Assembly (NCBI GenBank): GCA_040900215.1
Contig: JBBDZL010000013.1
Span: 1-22,803, forward strand
DNA: 22,803 nucleotides
From: 9FT-COMBO-53-11 sp040900215
GTDB lineage: Bacteria; Patescibacteriota; WWE3; 9FT-COMBO-53-11
Direction of reading: 5' to 3'
Positions 1 to 6,601 of this stretch are shown here, piece by piece; within the stretch, counting starts at the first letter, position 1, and each line of letters starts with the position of its first letter. The notes below the pieces were generated by a model. It was not told the DNA's origin. It made no database searches and saw nothing but the letters and a program-made list of their open reading frames with translations. Both the position numbers and the translations under genes were made by a program.

Positions 1-48
1 ACCCTATAGTTTAGCACAGTTACTGAAGAAAATCAAAAAGACCGACCT

Positions 49-84
49 ACTATATCGCGAATGCGGCCGCATTCTCGCTATAGT
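49..84. repeat. 36-base near-perfect dyad
   Basis: The two halves pair at 16 of 18 positions around a centre at 66/67; the inner 16 bases (59-74) are perfectly palindromic and contain GCGGCCGC. The sequence CTATAGT at its right edge (78-84) also occurs at 4-10. No T-run follows, so it is not a typical terminator. It lies about 25 bases upstream of a promoter-like TTGACA. It may be an operator, a cruciform or a mobile palindrome; its role is unknown. Confidence 0.6.
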
Positions 85-109
85 ATGTTGCTGGTTCTCG
101 GGGTACCCC

Positions 110-139
110 TTGACATTTGATTATCGGTCTTGCTAACGT
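110..139 (+). promoter_or_regulatory. putative sigma-70 promoter
   Basis: A perfect -35 TTGACA (110-115) is followed after 18 bases by TAACGT (134-139), preceded by TG as in an extended -10. Transcription would start near 146. No ORF follows before the terminator at 296-338, so the product would be a short RNA of about 185 bases. Confidence 0.4.
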
Positions 140-145
140 GAAGCT

Positions 146-335
146 AGGAGCTTTGCTGGAGTCGTTCGAAGCACCTTCCAATTGAATAGTTCAACGGTAC
201 ATCGCGGTCTGTTGGCCGCCCCGTTTCGCCGTAAGACCGTTGTTCAGCTCTAACTGCCCAGATCGTTTGCGGAGAGAGTGTTCGTTCCGTCCCTCAAGGC
301 CTCAACCGGCTACACGCTCGTTGAGGCCTTTTCTG
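146..335 (+). ncRNA. possible structured non-coding RNA (unidentified)
   Basis: This interval lies between a promoter-like sequence and a strong hairpin terminator and holds no convincing ORF. It can form local hairpins, for example CGGTCT (205-210) with AGACCG (233-238) and TTGAA/TTCAA near 183-195. I looked for hallmarks of tmRNA, RNase P RNA, SRP RNA and 5S rRNA and saw none; the halves do not pair as one long rod as in 6S RNA. It may simply be an untranslated trailer. The whole 1-364 stretch holds nothing else I can name. Confidence 0.25.
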
Positions 336-338
336 TCT
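296..338 (+). terminator. Rho-independent terminator upstream of glgA
   Basis: A perfect 11-base-pair stem (AAGGCCTCAAC 296-306 with GTTGAGGCCTT 320-330) and a 13-base loop are followed by the T-rich TTCTGTCTGTTTA. It argues against translating glgA from the GTG at 278, because the hairpin would lie inside that reading frame. Confidence 0.65.
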
Positions 339-343
339 GTTTA

Positions 344-352
344 TGTCATAAT
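344..352 (+). promoter_or_regulatory. extended -10 for glgA
   Basis: TGTCATAAT is an extended -10 that puts the transcription start near 359, only a few bases before ATG 365. No clear -35 at 17 bases is seen. It supports the 365 start and a very short or absent leader. Confidence 0.4.
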
Positions 353-364
353 ATTTTCGGAACG

Positions 365-1948
365 ATGGATACCAAAACCACCACTCTTCTGGAGCCGCTA
401 ACCAAACTGATCCCGTTGGGGCATCCTTCGGCTTCGCTTAGGATAATGATGGTCCTTCCGGAAGTCTTTCCCTACGCTTCGGTGGGCGGGGTTTCCCGAG
501 TCGGGGCCTATCTGGCGCGGGAGCTGGTCAAGCTCGGCCATGACGTCCGCCTTTTTATGCCGAAGTACGGGTTTATCGACGAGGAGAAGTACCCCTTGGA
601 GATGGTGGTCGAGGGGCTCAAAGTTTACACCGACGCTGACGGCAACGGACCCAAGGAGCTGGTCTGCAACGTCAAGACCCATCGGGGGGAGGACGGCGTC
701 CGGACCTATTTCCTGGAGAACATGGAGTACTACGAACAGCGGGCCAATGTCTACGGCTACTCCGACGACCCGATTCGGTTTGCGCTCTTGGCGCGGGGGG
801 CCTTGGAATTCCTCCGCCACTTCGAATGGAAGCCGCAGGTGATTCACGCTCACGACTGGCAGACCGGGGCGGTCCCCAATTTCCTCCGGACCGCTTACGC
901 TAAAAGCCAGGATTTGAAAGGAATTGCCAGTATTTTCACGATTCACAACCTCTTCTACCAGGGAATGTTTGACCACCGGCAGGTCCCGGAGCTGGATTTT
1001 GACGACGGCCGGTCCCGGATCGCCCCGCTTTTTTCAGACCGATTGAGGAAGCAAAACTTCATGAAGCGGGGGATCATCTACGCCGATGCGGTCAATACCG
1101 TCTCCGAGTCCTACGCCCGCGAAATCCTGACCCCCGAATACGGGGAGGGATTGGATCGCCTGCTTTTGGAAGTACGATCCAAACTCTTCGGGATTACCAA
1201 CGGTTTGGATTACGAAGATTACGATCCCGAAACCGACCCGCTCGTCCCCCAATCCTACAATTTCCATACGATAGATCGTAAAAAGATAAACAAAAGGGCC
1301 CTCCAAAAGGAGTTCGGTCTCCCGGAGGGAGAAGAGCATTTTGTGGTGGGAATGGTTTCCCGGCTGACCGAGCAGAAGGGTCTCGACATTCTGATGGAAG
1401 CGCTTCCTTCTTTATTGTCCGAATTGGATGTCCAATTCATTGTAGTGGGCGGGGGCGAGGAAAAGTACGTTTCTGGCTTGCGGGCGCTGCAGAAGCTCTT
1501 CCCCAAGAAGGTCGGGACCCACTTAATGCTCAACTACACCCTTCCCCGCCTGATCTACGCCGGGGCGGATGTAATTACCGTTCCTTCTCGGTTCGAGCCG
1601 GCGGGACTGACCCAGCTGGAAGCGATGCGCTACGGCTGCGTCCCGATCGTCCGCAAGACCGGAGGGTTGGCCGATACCGTCACCGATCTGGACATTTCCG
1701 GGGAGACCGGGACGGGATTCTCGTTCGGCGAATATACCCCGTGGGCGCTCTACGGAGCGCTGGTCCGGGCCTACGAGAACTTCCACCACCCCAAGGTTTG
1801 GGAGGCGCTGGTCAAGCGGGCGATGAAGGCCGATTTTTCCTGGACGGCCTCGGCCCGCCACTACGCCGATCTCTACCGCCGGGCGATCCAGCTGAAAGAA
1901 AAAGAGGCGAAGGGCGGCCCTTCTAGAATCGCTTCACTTGAGGAGTGA
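365..1948 (+). CDS. glgA: glycogen/starch synthase, GT5 family
   Basis: This 527-residue protein should transfer glucose from a nucleotide sugar to a growing alpha-1,4-glucan in the cytoplasm. The N-terminal Rossmann domain begins LRIMMVLPEVFPY near residue 25 and carries HAHDWQTG (about 160) and FTIHNLFYQG (about 191). The C-terminal half has GLDYEDYDP, RLTEQKGLDIL and the E-x7-E type motif SRFEPAGLTQLEAM. The usual KxGG substrate loop reads ASVGG, so the lysine is replaced. ATG 365 is chosen because a terminator lies inside the longer GTG frame and an extended -10 sits just upstream; ATG 446 would cut into the first strand. Residues 18-28 are encoded by a repeat (425-446) that recurs in the tRNA cluster. 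Two GH57 genes downstream suggest an alpha-glucan cluster. Family certain, exact start less so. Confidence 0.93.
   Translation: MDTKTTTLLEPLTKLIPLGHPSASLRIMMVLPEVFPYASVGGVSRVGAYLARELVKLGHDVRLFMPKYGFIDEEKYPLEMVVEGLKVYTDADGNGPKELVCNVKTHRGEDGVRTYFLENMEYYEQRANVYGYSDDPIRFALLARGALEFLRHFEWKPQVIHAHDWQTGAVPNFLRTAYAKSQDLKGIASIFTIHNLFYQGMFDHRQVPELDFDDGRSRIAPLFSDRLRKQNFMKRGIIYADAVNTVSESYAREILTPEYGEGLDRLLLEVRSKLFGITNGLDYEDYDPETDPLVPQSYNFHTIDRKKINKRALQKEFGLPEGEEHFVVGMVSRLTEQKGLDILMEALPSLLSELDVQFIVVGGGEEKYVSGLRALQKLFPKKVGTHLMLNYTLPRLIYAGADVITVPSRFEPAGLTQLEAMRYGCVPIVRKTGGLADTVTDLDISGETGTGFSFGEYTPWALYGALVRAYENFHHPKVWEALVKRAMKADFSWTASARHYADLYRRAIQLKEKEAKGGPSRIASLEE
425..446 (+). repeat. short dispersed repeat inside the glgA 5' end
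   Basis: The 22 bases starting CCTTCGGCTTCGC match 15880-15901 (starting CCTTCGACTACGC) at 17 of 22 positions. Here the copy is in frame and supplies residues just before the first conserved strand of GlgA. It resembles the short palindromic repeats that spread through CPR genomes; that link is from memory. Confidence 0.45.
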
Positions 1949-1981
1949 CCTACCCTGAAACCGGATTGACTTCCCAAAAGG

Positions 1982-2010
1982 TTGATTTAATTTAAAGATG
2001 GTAGTAGAAT
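1982..2010 (+). promoter_or_regulatory. promoter of the Gre-like gene
   Basis: TTGATT (1982-1987), a 17-base spacer and TAGAAT (2005-2010) predict a start near 2017, giving a 25-base leader that contains the Shine-Dalgarno AAGGAGG. Confidence 0.6.
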
Positions 2011-2041
2011 TGTCCCATAACAATAAGGTAAAGGAGGGAAC

Positions 2042-2512
2042 ATGATCGGACAGCCAATTCTTCCCATCACGAGAAAGAATCTCGAGAAGGAGCTCAAAGC
2101 TGTCAGTGAAAAGCTCAAGGAGATGTATGGGATGGGGATACCGTGGCAGCACGACGCCGGCGGCTTCCATTCTGACTTGAGAAACAATCTATCCCGGGAA
2201 AAGCGGATTGCGGAAATTCTCTCCGAATCCCAGATCCAGCTTCCTCCCAATAATCCTTCCCGAGCCGAGTACGGTGTCCGGGTGGTAGTCGAGCTAGGAG
2301 AGGGAACGGAAACCTTCCTGTTGGTTTCTCCAGTTGATGCCACCTTCTCCCGGTCCAAGCGGGAACGTTGGCTCTCTTACGAGAGCCCGATAGGTCGAGC
2401 CATCCTCGGGCTAGGGGTTGGTGATTCGTTCGAATTCACCACTCCAGATGGTCGAAAAAATGTCGGTCGGGTTATCAAGATCATACCCGTAGACGAAGCC
2501 GAAGTTTCCTAG
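2042..2512 (+). CDS. GreA/GreB-family transcription factor-like protein
   Basis: This 156-residue protein has a helical N-terminal third (LEKELKAVSEKLKEMYG) and a C-terminal GreA/GreB-type domain with the signature SPIGRAILGLGVGDSFEF near residues 117-134, followed by PDGRKNVGRVIKI. Gre factors enter the RNA polymerase secondary channel and stimulate cleavage of backtracked RNA. The acidic tip GDLSENAEY of standard GreA is not seen; the equivalent loop reads WQHDAGGFHSD, so cleavage activity is uncertain and it may be a divergent secondary-channel factor. The gene stands alone: its own promoter (1982-2010), a strong Shine-Dalgarno AAGGAGG seven bases before ATG, and a terminator (2518-2550). 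Confidence 0.75.
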   Translation: MIGQPILPITRKNLEKELKAVSEKLKEMYGMGIPWQHDAGGFHSDLRNNLSREKRIAEILSESQIQLPPNNPSRAEYGVRVVVELGEGTETFLLVSPVDATFSRSKRERWLSYESPIGRAILGLGVGDSFEFTTPDGRKNVGRVIKIIPVDEAEVS

Positions 2513-2517
2513 CGAAT

Positions 2518-2550
2518 GGGCTGACTTGTCCCCAGGTCAGCCCTATAGTT
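2518..2550 (+). terminator. terminator of the Gre-like gene
   Basis: A perfect eight-pair stem, GGGCTGAC (2518-2525) with GTCAGCCC (2536-2543), and a 10-base loop are followed by TATAGTTTT. The T-run is modest, so read-through to the next gene is possible. Confidence 0.6.
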
Positions 2551-2560
2551 TTGTGGGGGG

Positions 2561-2569
2561 TGTTATAAT
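2561..2569 (+). promoter_or_regulatory. extended -10 of the three-gene cassette (leaderless)
   Basis: TGTTATAAT is a perfect extended -10. Its end lies eight bases before ATG 2578, so transcription would begin on or one to two bases before the start codon. No Shine-Dalgarno is present. Confidence 0.6.
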
Positions 2570-2577
2570 TTGGGAAG

Positions 2578-4227
2578 ATGTTACCTCCCAGCTATAAGTC
2601 CGGCAGCGGAAAAGTCATCTGTAGCGTTAGGGGCCCGATAACCTGGAGCGATTTTAACGAATTAAGAATGTCGCTCGAGAAAGATTGGGGAAGGCTTGAA
2701 CATACGCCGGAGCTGGTTATTTTTTTCCAAGGCGACCGAGATATAAGGGTAAAAATAAATTTAAGAAGAGCCTTGTTGGTGTGGAAGGAACGTTCCAATG
2801 GTGGGCTGGCTGAAAAACGGAAGGTTGAGGCCAGTTTTAACTTAGGCCACATCAGAGAATTATTAGAGATCCTTTCCTCGTTAGGGTTAAAAGAAGTTCT
2901 TTTCTCGAATACAGAGGTTTACAAGTCCCACAAAGGTAAGAGGCATTTGTATATAAATTTCGGGTCCAGAATTGGAGACTTCTTCGAACTCCAAGAATTG
3001 GCAGACGGACATTCGGGATTGGGCAAGATAAGAGGGGGTTTAACTAGGATGGCTGAGCGATACGGTCTCAAGATATGGAGTAGGAAAGCATATCATAAGA
3101 TTTTCTACGACTCGTGGAGAGATTTTCCTCCCCAGCCTATTATTAGCAACGGACAGGTAAACGCAGTAGTGGCAGAATTTTTGGAGCAGGGTAAATCGGA
3201 AAGATCCAGAAGTCTTGGGAGGAAAACAATTGCGGAACGTCTTGGAGAACACTCCAACGACTACAGTAATTTAGTAGATGTTTTCAGGGTTAAACTGGGA
3301 GTGGATTTACTGTCTTCTTCCCCGCTTCCAAGTAAAGTAGGTTTTAACTCTAAAGTTTCTGTCGTTATCCCGACCTACAACTCCGTGAAAAGCCTAAAAG
3401 TCGTCCTCGAATCTCTAGATAAGCAGATCTTAAATGGAAGGGAATTCGCGAATCTCGAAATAATAGTGATCGACGACGGTTCTACTGACAGTACTCCCAA
3501 GATTTTGGTAAATGGAAAATACAAATTCCAACTAAGATACTATCGGCAAAATCGGATGGGGAGGGCGCAAGCAAGAAATATAGGAACATCGTTGGCACGG
3601 GGGGACGTTTTGATTTTTCTCGACTCAGATACATCTGTCGACAGTAACTTTATTCGCGAACACGTTGTTAGACAAGAACTACTTGAGAATGCGGTTGTCG
3701 TGAGCTTTAAGGAGAATGTCAATTCGAAAGATCATCGGATATCTGGGGAAACGATTCCAAAACCGGACATCAATAAGGATTTTCGTTTTGAAAAGGAAGT
3801 GAAAGGTTCTTGGTTGAGGATGCACCGCCATGTGCGGCATGTTGAGATCAGGAAGGTAAGAATACTGGATGAAACTGACAATTTCAAAGAATTCGGTGGG
3901 GGTCGTGTGGTTGGAGTTTGGGATCTTCCATCAATGGTTGTGTCAAACGCAATCTCGATGAGAAGCTCCGAATTTAGAGCAGTTGGGGGCTTCAATCTCC
4001 AGTTCGAGGGTTGGGGGATGGAGGATACATTTTTGGGAGCTTGTCTAATCGCGAGAGGAAATTATGTCATCCCTTGCCTTTCAACTGGGGTATACCATAT
4101 AGAGCATCCTCCCAGATCAGGGTCGAAATTAAAAAGACTTCAGGAGTTTAACAAAAATGTACTTGTCTATCTGGACTTGATACACCGGCCGCTGCGCGCG
4201 GTAGTTAAAGGGTCTGCCAGACCGTAG
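2578..4227 (+). CDS. CYTH-like domain fused to family 2 glycosyltransferase
   Basis: This 549-residue protein has two parts. Residues about 258-520 are a GT2 domain with the GT-A fold: VVIPTYNS (262-269), IIVIDDGSTDS (295-305), the metal-binding LDSD (348-351) and GWGMEDTF (478-485), the last resembling the acceptor-side motif of galactosyl/GalNAc transferases. It should transfer a sugar from a nucleotide-sugar donor; the acceptor is unknown. Residues about 12-180 resemble a CYTH (triphosphate tunnel) domain: basic strands DIRVKINLRR and LLVWKE, then EKRKVEASF, a helix, KGKRHLYINF, and IGDFFELQE followed by a closing AYHKIFYDSW. The canonical N-terminal ExExK is absent, so catalysis is doubtful. 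No signal peptide or membrane helix is seen. It is the first gene of a cassette, 10 bases before the next gene, with lower GC than its neighbours. The GT2 part is firm; CYTH is an inference. Confidence 0.8.
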   Translation: MLPPSYKSGSGKVICSVRGPITWSDFNELRMSLEKDWGRLEHTPELVIFFQGDRDIRVKINLRRALLVWKERSNGGLAEKRKVEASFNLGHIRELLEILSSLGLKEVLFSNTEVYKSHKGKRHLYINFGSRIGDFFELQELADGHSGLGKIRGGLTRMAERYGLKIWSRKAYHKIFYDSWRDFPPQPIISNGQVNAVVAEFLEQGKSERSRSLGRKTIAERLGEHSNDYSNLVDVFRVKLGVDLLSSSPLPSKVGFNSKVSVVIPTYNSVKSLKVVLESLDKQILNGREFANLEIIVIDDGSTDSTPKILVNGKYKFQLRYYRQNRMGRAQARNIGTSLARGDVLIFLDSDTSVDSNFIREHVVRQELLENAVVVSFKENVNSKDHRISGETIPKPDINKDFRFEKEVKGSWLRMHRHVRHVEIRKVRILDETDNFKEFGGGRVVGVWDLPSMVVSNAISMRSSEFRAVGGFNLQFEGWGMEDTFLGACLIARGNYVIPCLSTGVYHIEHPPRSGSKLKRLQEFNKNVLVYLDLIHRPLRAVVKGSARP

Positions 4228-4237
4228 AAAAAGTAGG

Positions 4238-5125
4238 ATGCTTTGGCTTGATCCAGAAAAGAGCTTAAGTGATTGGAGACCGGGCGATGCTGGGAGGGTT
4301 TTGCATCGTCTGGATGAAGTTAGGGTGATGAGATTAGCTGGCCATAGCCCAACGAGCTCGGTTTTCTTTGGCCTGGCAGGCGGGGAGGAAGCAGTATTAA
4401 AGGTTTATCACCCTGATGTAGGGTTTTTAAAGTCGAAAAACGAGTCAGCAGCGTCTGAGATTTCCGCTAGATTAGGTGTTCAGGTGCCAGAATTGATTTT
4501 TTTGAAGAGAGTGGAGGGGTTATGGGTGTCCGCTTTCAGACGTATACCTGAAGCATCCTTCCGTAATTTTTCAGGGTCCTCGACTTCAGTTAAGAATGCG
4601 AAAGTTGCCCAGCTGGTGCAGATGCTCCAGATGGAAACATCGAAGGAGTTCGGTCCACTAGCGAACAGAGATCTGGTTCCGTCTCTCAGGGGCAGGAATT
4701 ATCTCGATTATCTGAGCGACACATTCCTTTTTTACGTGAAGAGAGCTAGAGAAAAAAGATTGATTGAAAGGAATACAACAGAGAAGTTAATCAAGTACCA
4801 CGACCGCTTACTTTCCGGCCTAACTGATCCTAAAGATTTTTTCTTATCACACGGCGATTTGTCTGGAAAACACTTATTTTTAGATCTGGGGGGCAGGGTT
4901 GGCGCGATCGATTGGGAGGAGGCAATGTTTATGGACGGAAGCTTTGACCACGCAGTCTGGTTGGTGAGAACGGGACATTTTGATAGGGGTGCCGAGCCCA
5001 ATTCTAGTTACCTTCGCGTCCACTTAATTAGGGAATATTTTGTTCAGATTTACTACAAGAAACCGAGAGAACTCTCTAAACTTTGGCCTACCCTCTTCGA
5101 GATTGGTGTGAAAAGAAATGATTGA
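4238..5125 (+). CDS. APH-fold phosphotransferase (aminoglycoside/choline kinase-like)
   Basis: This 295-residue protein has the protein-kinase-like fold of the aminoglycoside phosphotransferase superfamily. VLKVYH (53-58) holds the candidate ATP-binding lysine. SHGDLSGKHLF (204-214) is the catalytic loop with its aspartate intact but histidine in place of the usual asparagine. AIDWEEA (223-229) supplies the second metal-binding aspartate. The substrate cannot be read from the sequence; small-molecule kinases of this fold phosphorylate sugars, choline or antibiotics. It lies 10 bases after the CYTH-GT2 gene and overlaps the next gene by eight bases, so the three are probably co-translated. A weak AGTAGG precedes ATG. 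Resistance is not implied. Confidence 0.78.
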   Translation: MLWLDPEKSLSDWRPGDAGRVLHRLDEVRVMRLAGHSPTSSVFFGLAGGEEAVLKVYHPDVGFLKSKNESAASEISARLGVQVPELIFLKRVEGLWVSAFRRIPEASFRNFSGSSTSVKNAKVAQLVQMLQMETSKEFGPLANRDLVPSLRGRNYLDYLSDTFLFYVKRAREKRLIERNTTEKLIKYHDRLLSGLTDPKDFFLSHGDLSGKHLFLDLGGRVGAIDWEEAMFMDGSFDHAVWLVRTGHFDRGAEPNSSYLRVHLIREYFVQIYYKKPRELSKLWPTLFEIGVKRND

Positions 5126-6554
5126 AACGAAAAACGGCAGAGAAAATTTAGGCTTTGTAGATCGCTTCTCCTTTAAGGAATTTGAGGAGAACAAAAGGGC
5201 GAATTGTACCGGGTTTGCAATTAAGAGTTTAGAAAAAATTGGAAAAGAAATTGACAGCGTCAGTCGCAGTGAACTTGCACTTGTTAATGATTACGCTGGA
5301 GTGGATCAGCCAACGAGACACGTGACAGCAGCCCGGATTAGGATCTTGCCAGGCGGGGTTTACGAGGTTAAGTTTTTCGATGCCACCCCATGGAAAATTG
5401 ACGGTCGGATTCCCTGGGGGTATAACAAAATTACCGGAGGCTTATATCGGAAGATCAAAACCATGGGATCCCACGGTTCCGAAAAGTTTATTAAAACCGG
5501 ATCCAATCCTGAGGTACCAGATACTCCCTTCCATGAGTTCGTTGTTATTCCTAAATCAGACTGGGGTCAGTTGGAAACTAATTGTCCGATAGAGAAGATA
5601 AGCGAGGAAAGGTATCCAGGGATATGGCTCTCACGGGCTATGGATGAGGTAGAAAAATTAAATTCAGAAAGTAAGTTCGGTGAGGCGCTTGCCCTGTCTC
5701 TAAGAACTGCGAGAACCTTCCCCAATCGAGTTTCGCCTCAGGTTAAGGTGGCAAGTATGTTGAGCAGGGCGGATACTAGTAGCCTTGTTTCCTTGGTGAA
5801 GCGGGAATTTCCGGAACTCTCTAATCTGACGAGGTCGGAGTTATGTTTGTGGTTTTGGGCAAGAGTGGGAAAAAACTACAAACTTCAGCTTAAGAAACTA
5901 AAAAGATTGAATCCGGGTAGTGCCATTGCAAAATATACTACGAATAAACGTCTGACGAGAGCTGAAGGCGGATTGAAGAGCGCGGCATCAAAATTCCCCT
6001 CGGCCAATTGGGGTTTCCTGATATTTAAACCGCCCCGATCTACAGAGGATAATTTCCGCAAGGTGCTTTGGAAAAAAATGAAATCTTTGCTAGGAAAATA
6101 CGGCCTGTTGTACTTAGGTTCTCTGGTAGTTGGTCCTCTCGACGACAGGCACCTTCGCGCGATTTATCCCGAGGATCATACCCAACCTTATTGGGAAGAT
6201 CTGGTTATAAATTTAAAGGGAAAGTCCGCAGTGCTAGTGTTTTTTCAACTTCCGGATGGGGTCCGAGATATAAAACGGAAGATCCACTGGATCAAGGGTT
6301 GGGTAGGGAGAGACATCGATCGGGGTAGGTACCAAAATTCCGCCGGCTTAAGGAAGGAATTTGGTCGGATACTGGAACAACAGGGAGAGATACAAGCTAT
6401 GATAAACCCGAGCAAGGAGGTGTACTTGGACACTGGAATTCACGCCTCCTTAAGTATTGAGAGTCGCTACTACCAATTGTTATCTCTTATGGGTTGCGAT
6501 AAGAGGATTGCGGAGAAAGCTCGAGAGCTATTTCCGTTTCTTAATTCTCGATAA
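5118..6554 (+). CDS. multi-domain protein: transglutaminase-like N-terminus, NDPK-like C-terminus
   Basis: I do not recognise this 478-residue protein as a named family. Residues 27-95 contain RANCTGFA (Cys30), RHVTAA (His68) and FFDATPW (Asp88), in the order and local context of the Cys-His-Asp triad of transglutaminase/papain-fold proteins. Residues about 170-295 are helical and basic. Residues 298-460 resemble nucleoside diphosphate kinase: FLIFKPP (Lys304), a segment YPEDHTQPYWEDLV matching the NDPK region before the active site, a GRDIDRGRY stretch, LRKEFG, and TGIHASLSIES with His442 where NDPK has its phosphorylated histidine. Whether either centre is active is unknown. The gene overlaps the APH-fold gene by eight bases. 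No transmembrane segment is seen. Both domain calls are pattern-based inferences. Confidence 0.6.
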   Translation: MIETKNGRENLGFVDRFSFKEFEENKRANCTGFAIKSLEKIGKEIDSVSRSELALVNDYAGVDQPTRHVTAARIRILPGGVYEVKFFDATPWKIDGRIPWGYNKITGGLYRKIKTMGSHGSEKFIKTGSNPEVPDTPFHEFVVIPKSDWGQLETNCPIEKISEERYPGIWLSRAMDEVEKLNSESKFGEALALSLRTARTFPNRVSPQVKVASMLSRADTSSLVSLVKREFPELSNLTRSELCLWFWARVGKNYKLQLKKLKRLNPGSAIAKYTTNKRLTRAEGGLKSAASKFPSANWGFLIFKPPRSTEDNFRKVLWKKMKSLLGKYGLLYLGSLVVGPLDDRHLRAIYPEDHTQPYWEDLVINLKGKSAVLVFFQLPDGVRDIKRKIHWIKGWVGRDIDRGRYQNSAGLRKEFGRILEQQGEIQAMINPSKEVYLDTGIHASLSIESRYYQLLSLMGCDKRIAEKARELFPFLNSR

Positions 6555-6589
6555 CTTAATCTGATAGAGTATACTAGCCAATATTTAGC

Positions 6590-6595
6590 TATACT
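6590..6595 (+). promoter_or_regulatory. -10 of the first GH57 gene (leaderless)
   Basis: TATACT ends six bases before ATG 6602, so the message would start at the start codon. A second TATACT lies at 6570-6575. GGAAG between box and ATG is too close to act as a Shine-Dalgarno. Confidence 0.45.
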
Positions 6596-6601
6596 GGAAG
6601 A

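Noticed and set aside
59..74. Cloning linker or adapter because of the NotI-like GCGGCCGC
   Set aside because: The dyad extends symmetrically well beyond any simple linker and the flanks look like ordinary genomic sequence; contamination cannot be excluded but is not supported.
146..335. 6S RNA, tmRNA, RNase P RNA or SRP RNA
   Set aside because: Length fits 6S, but no end-to-end pairing is found; the conserved cores of the others are absent.
278..364. GTG start giving a longer glgA product
   Set aside because: The extra 29 codons run through a perfect 11-pair terminator hairpin and carry no family sequence; a -10 and ATG lie downstream.
4238..5125. Antibiotic-resistance kinase
   Set aside because: Only the general APH fold is visible; the loop differs from known resistance enzymes and the context is sugar-related.
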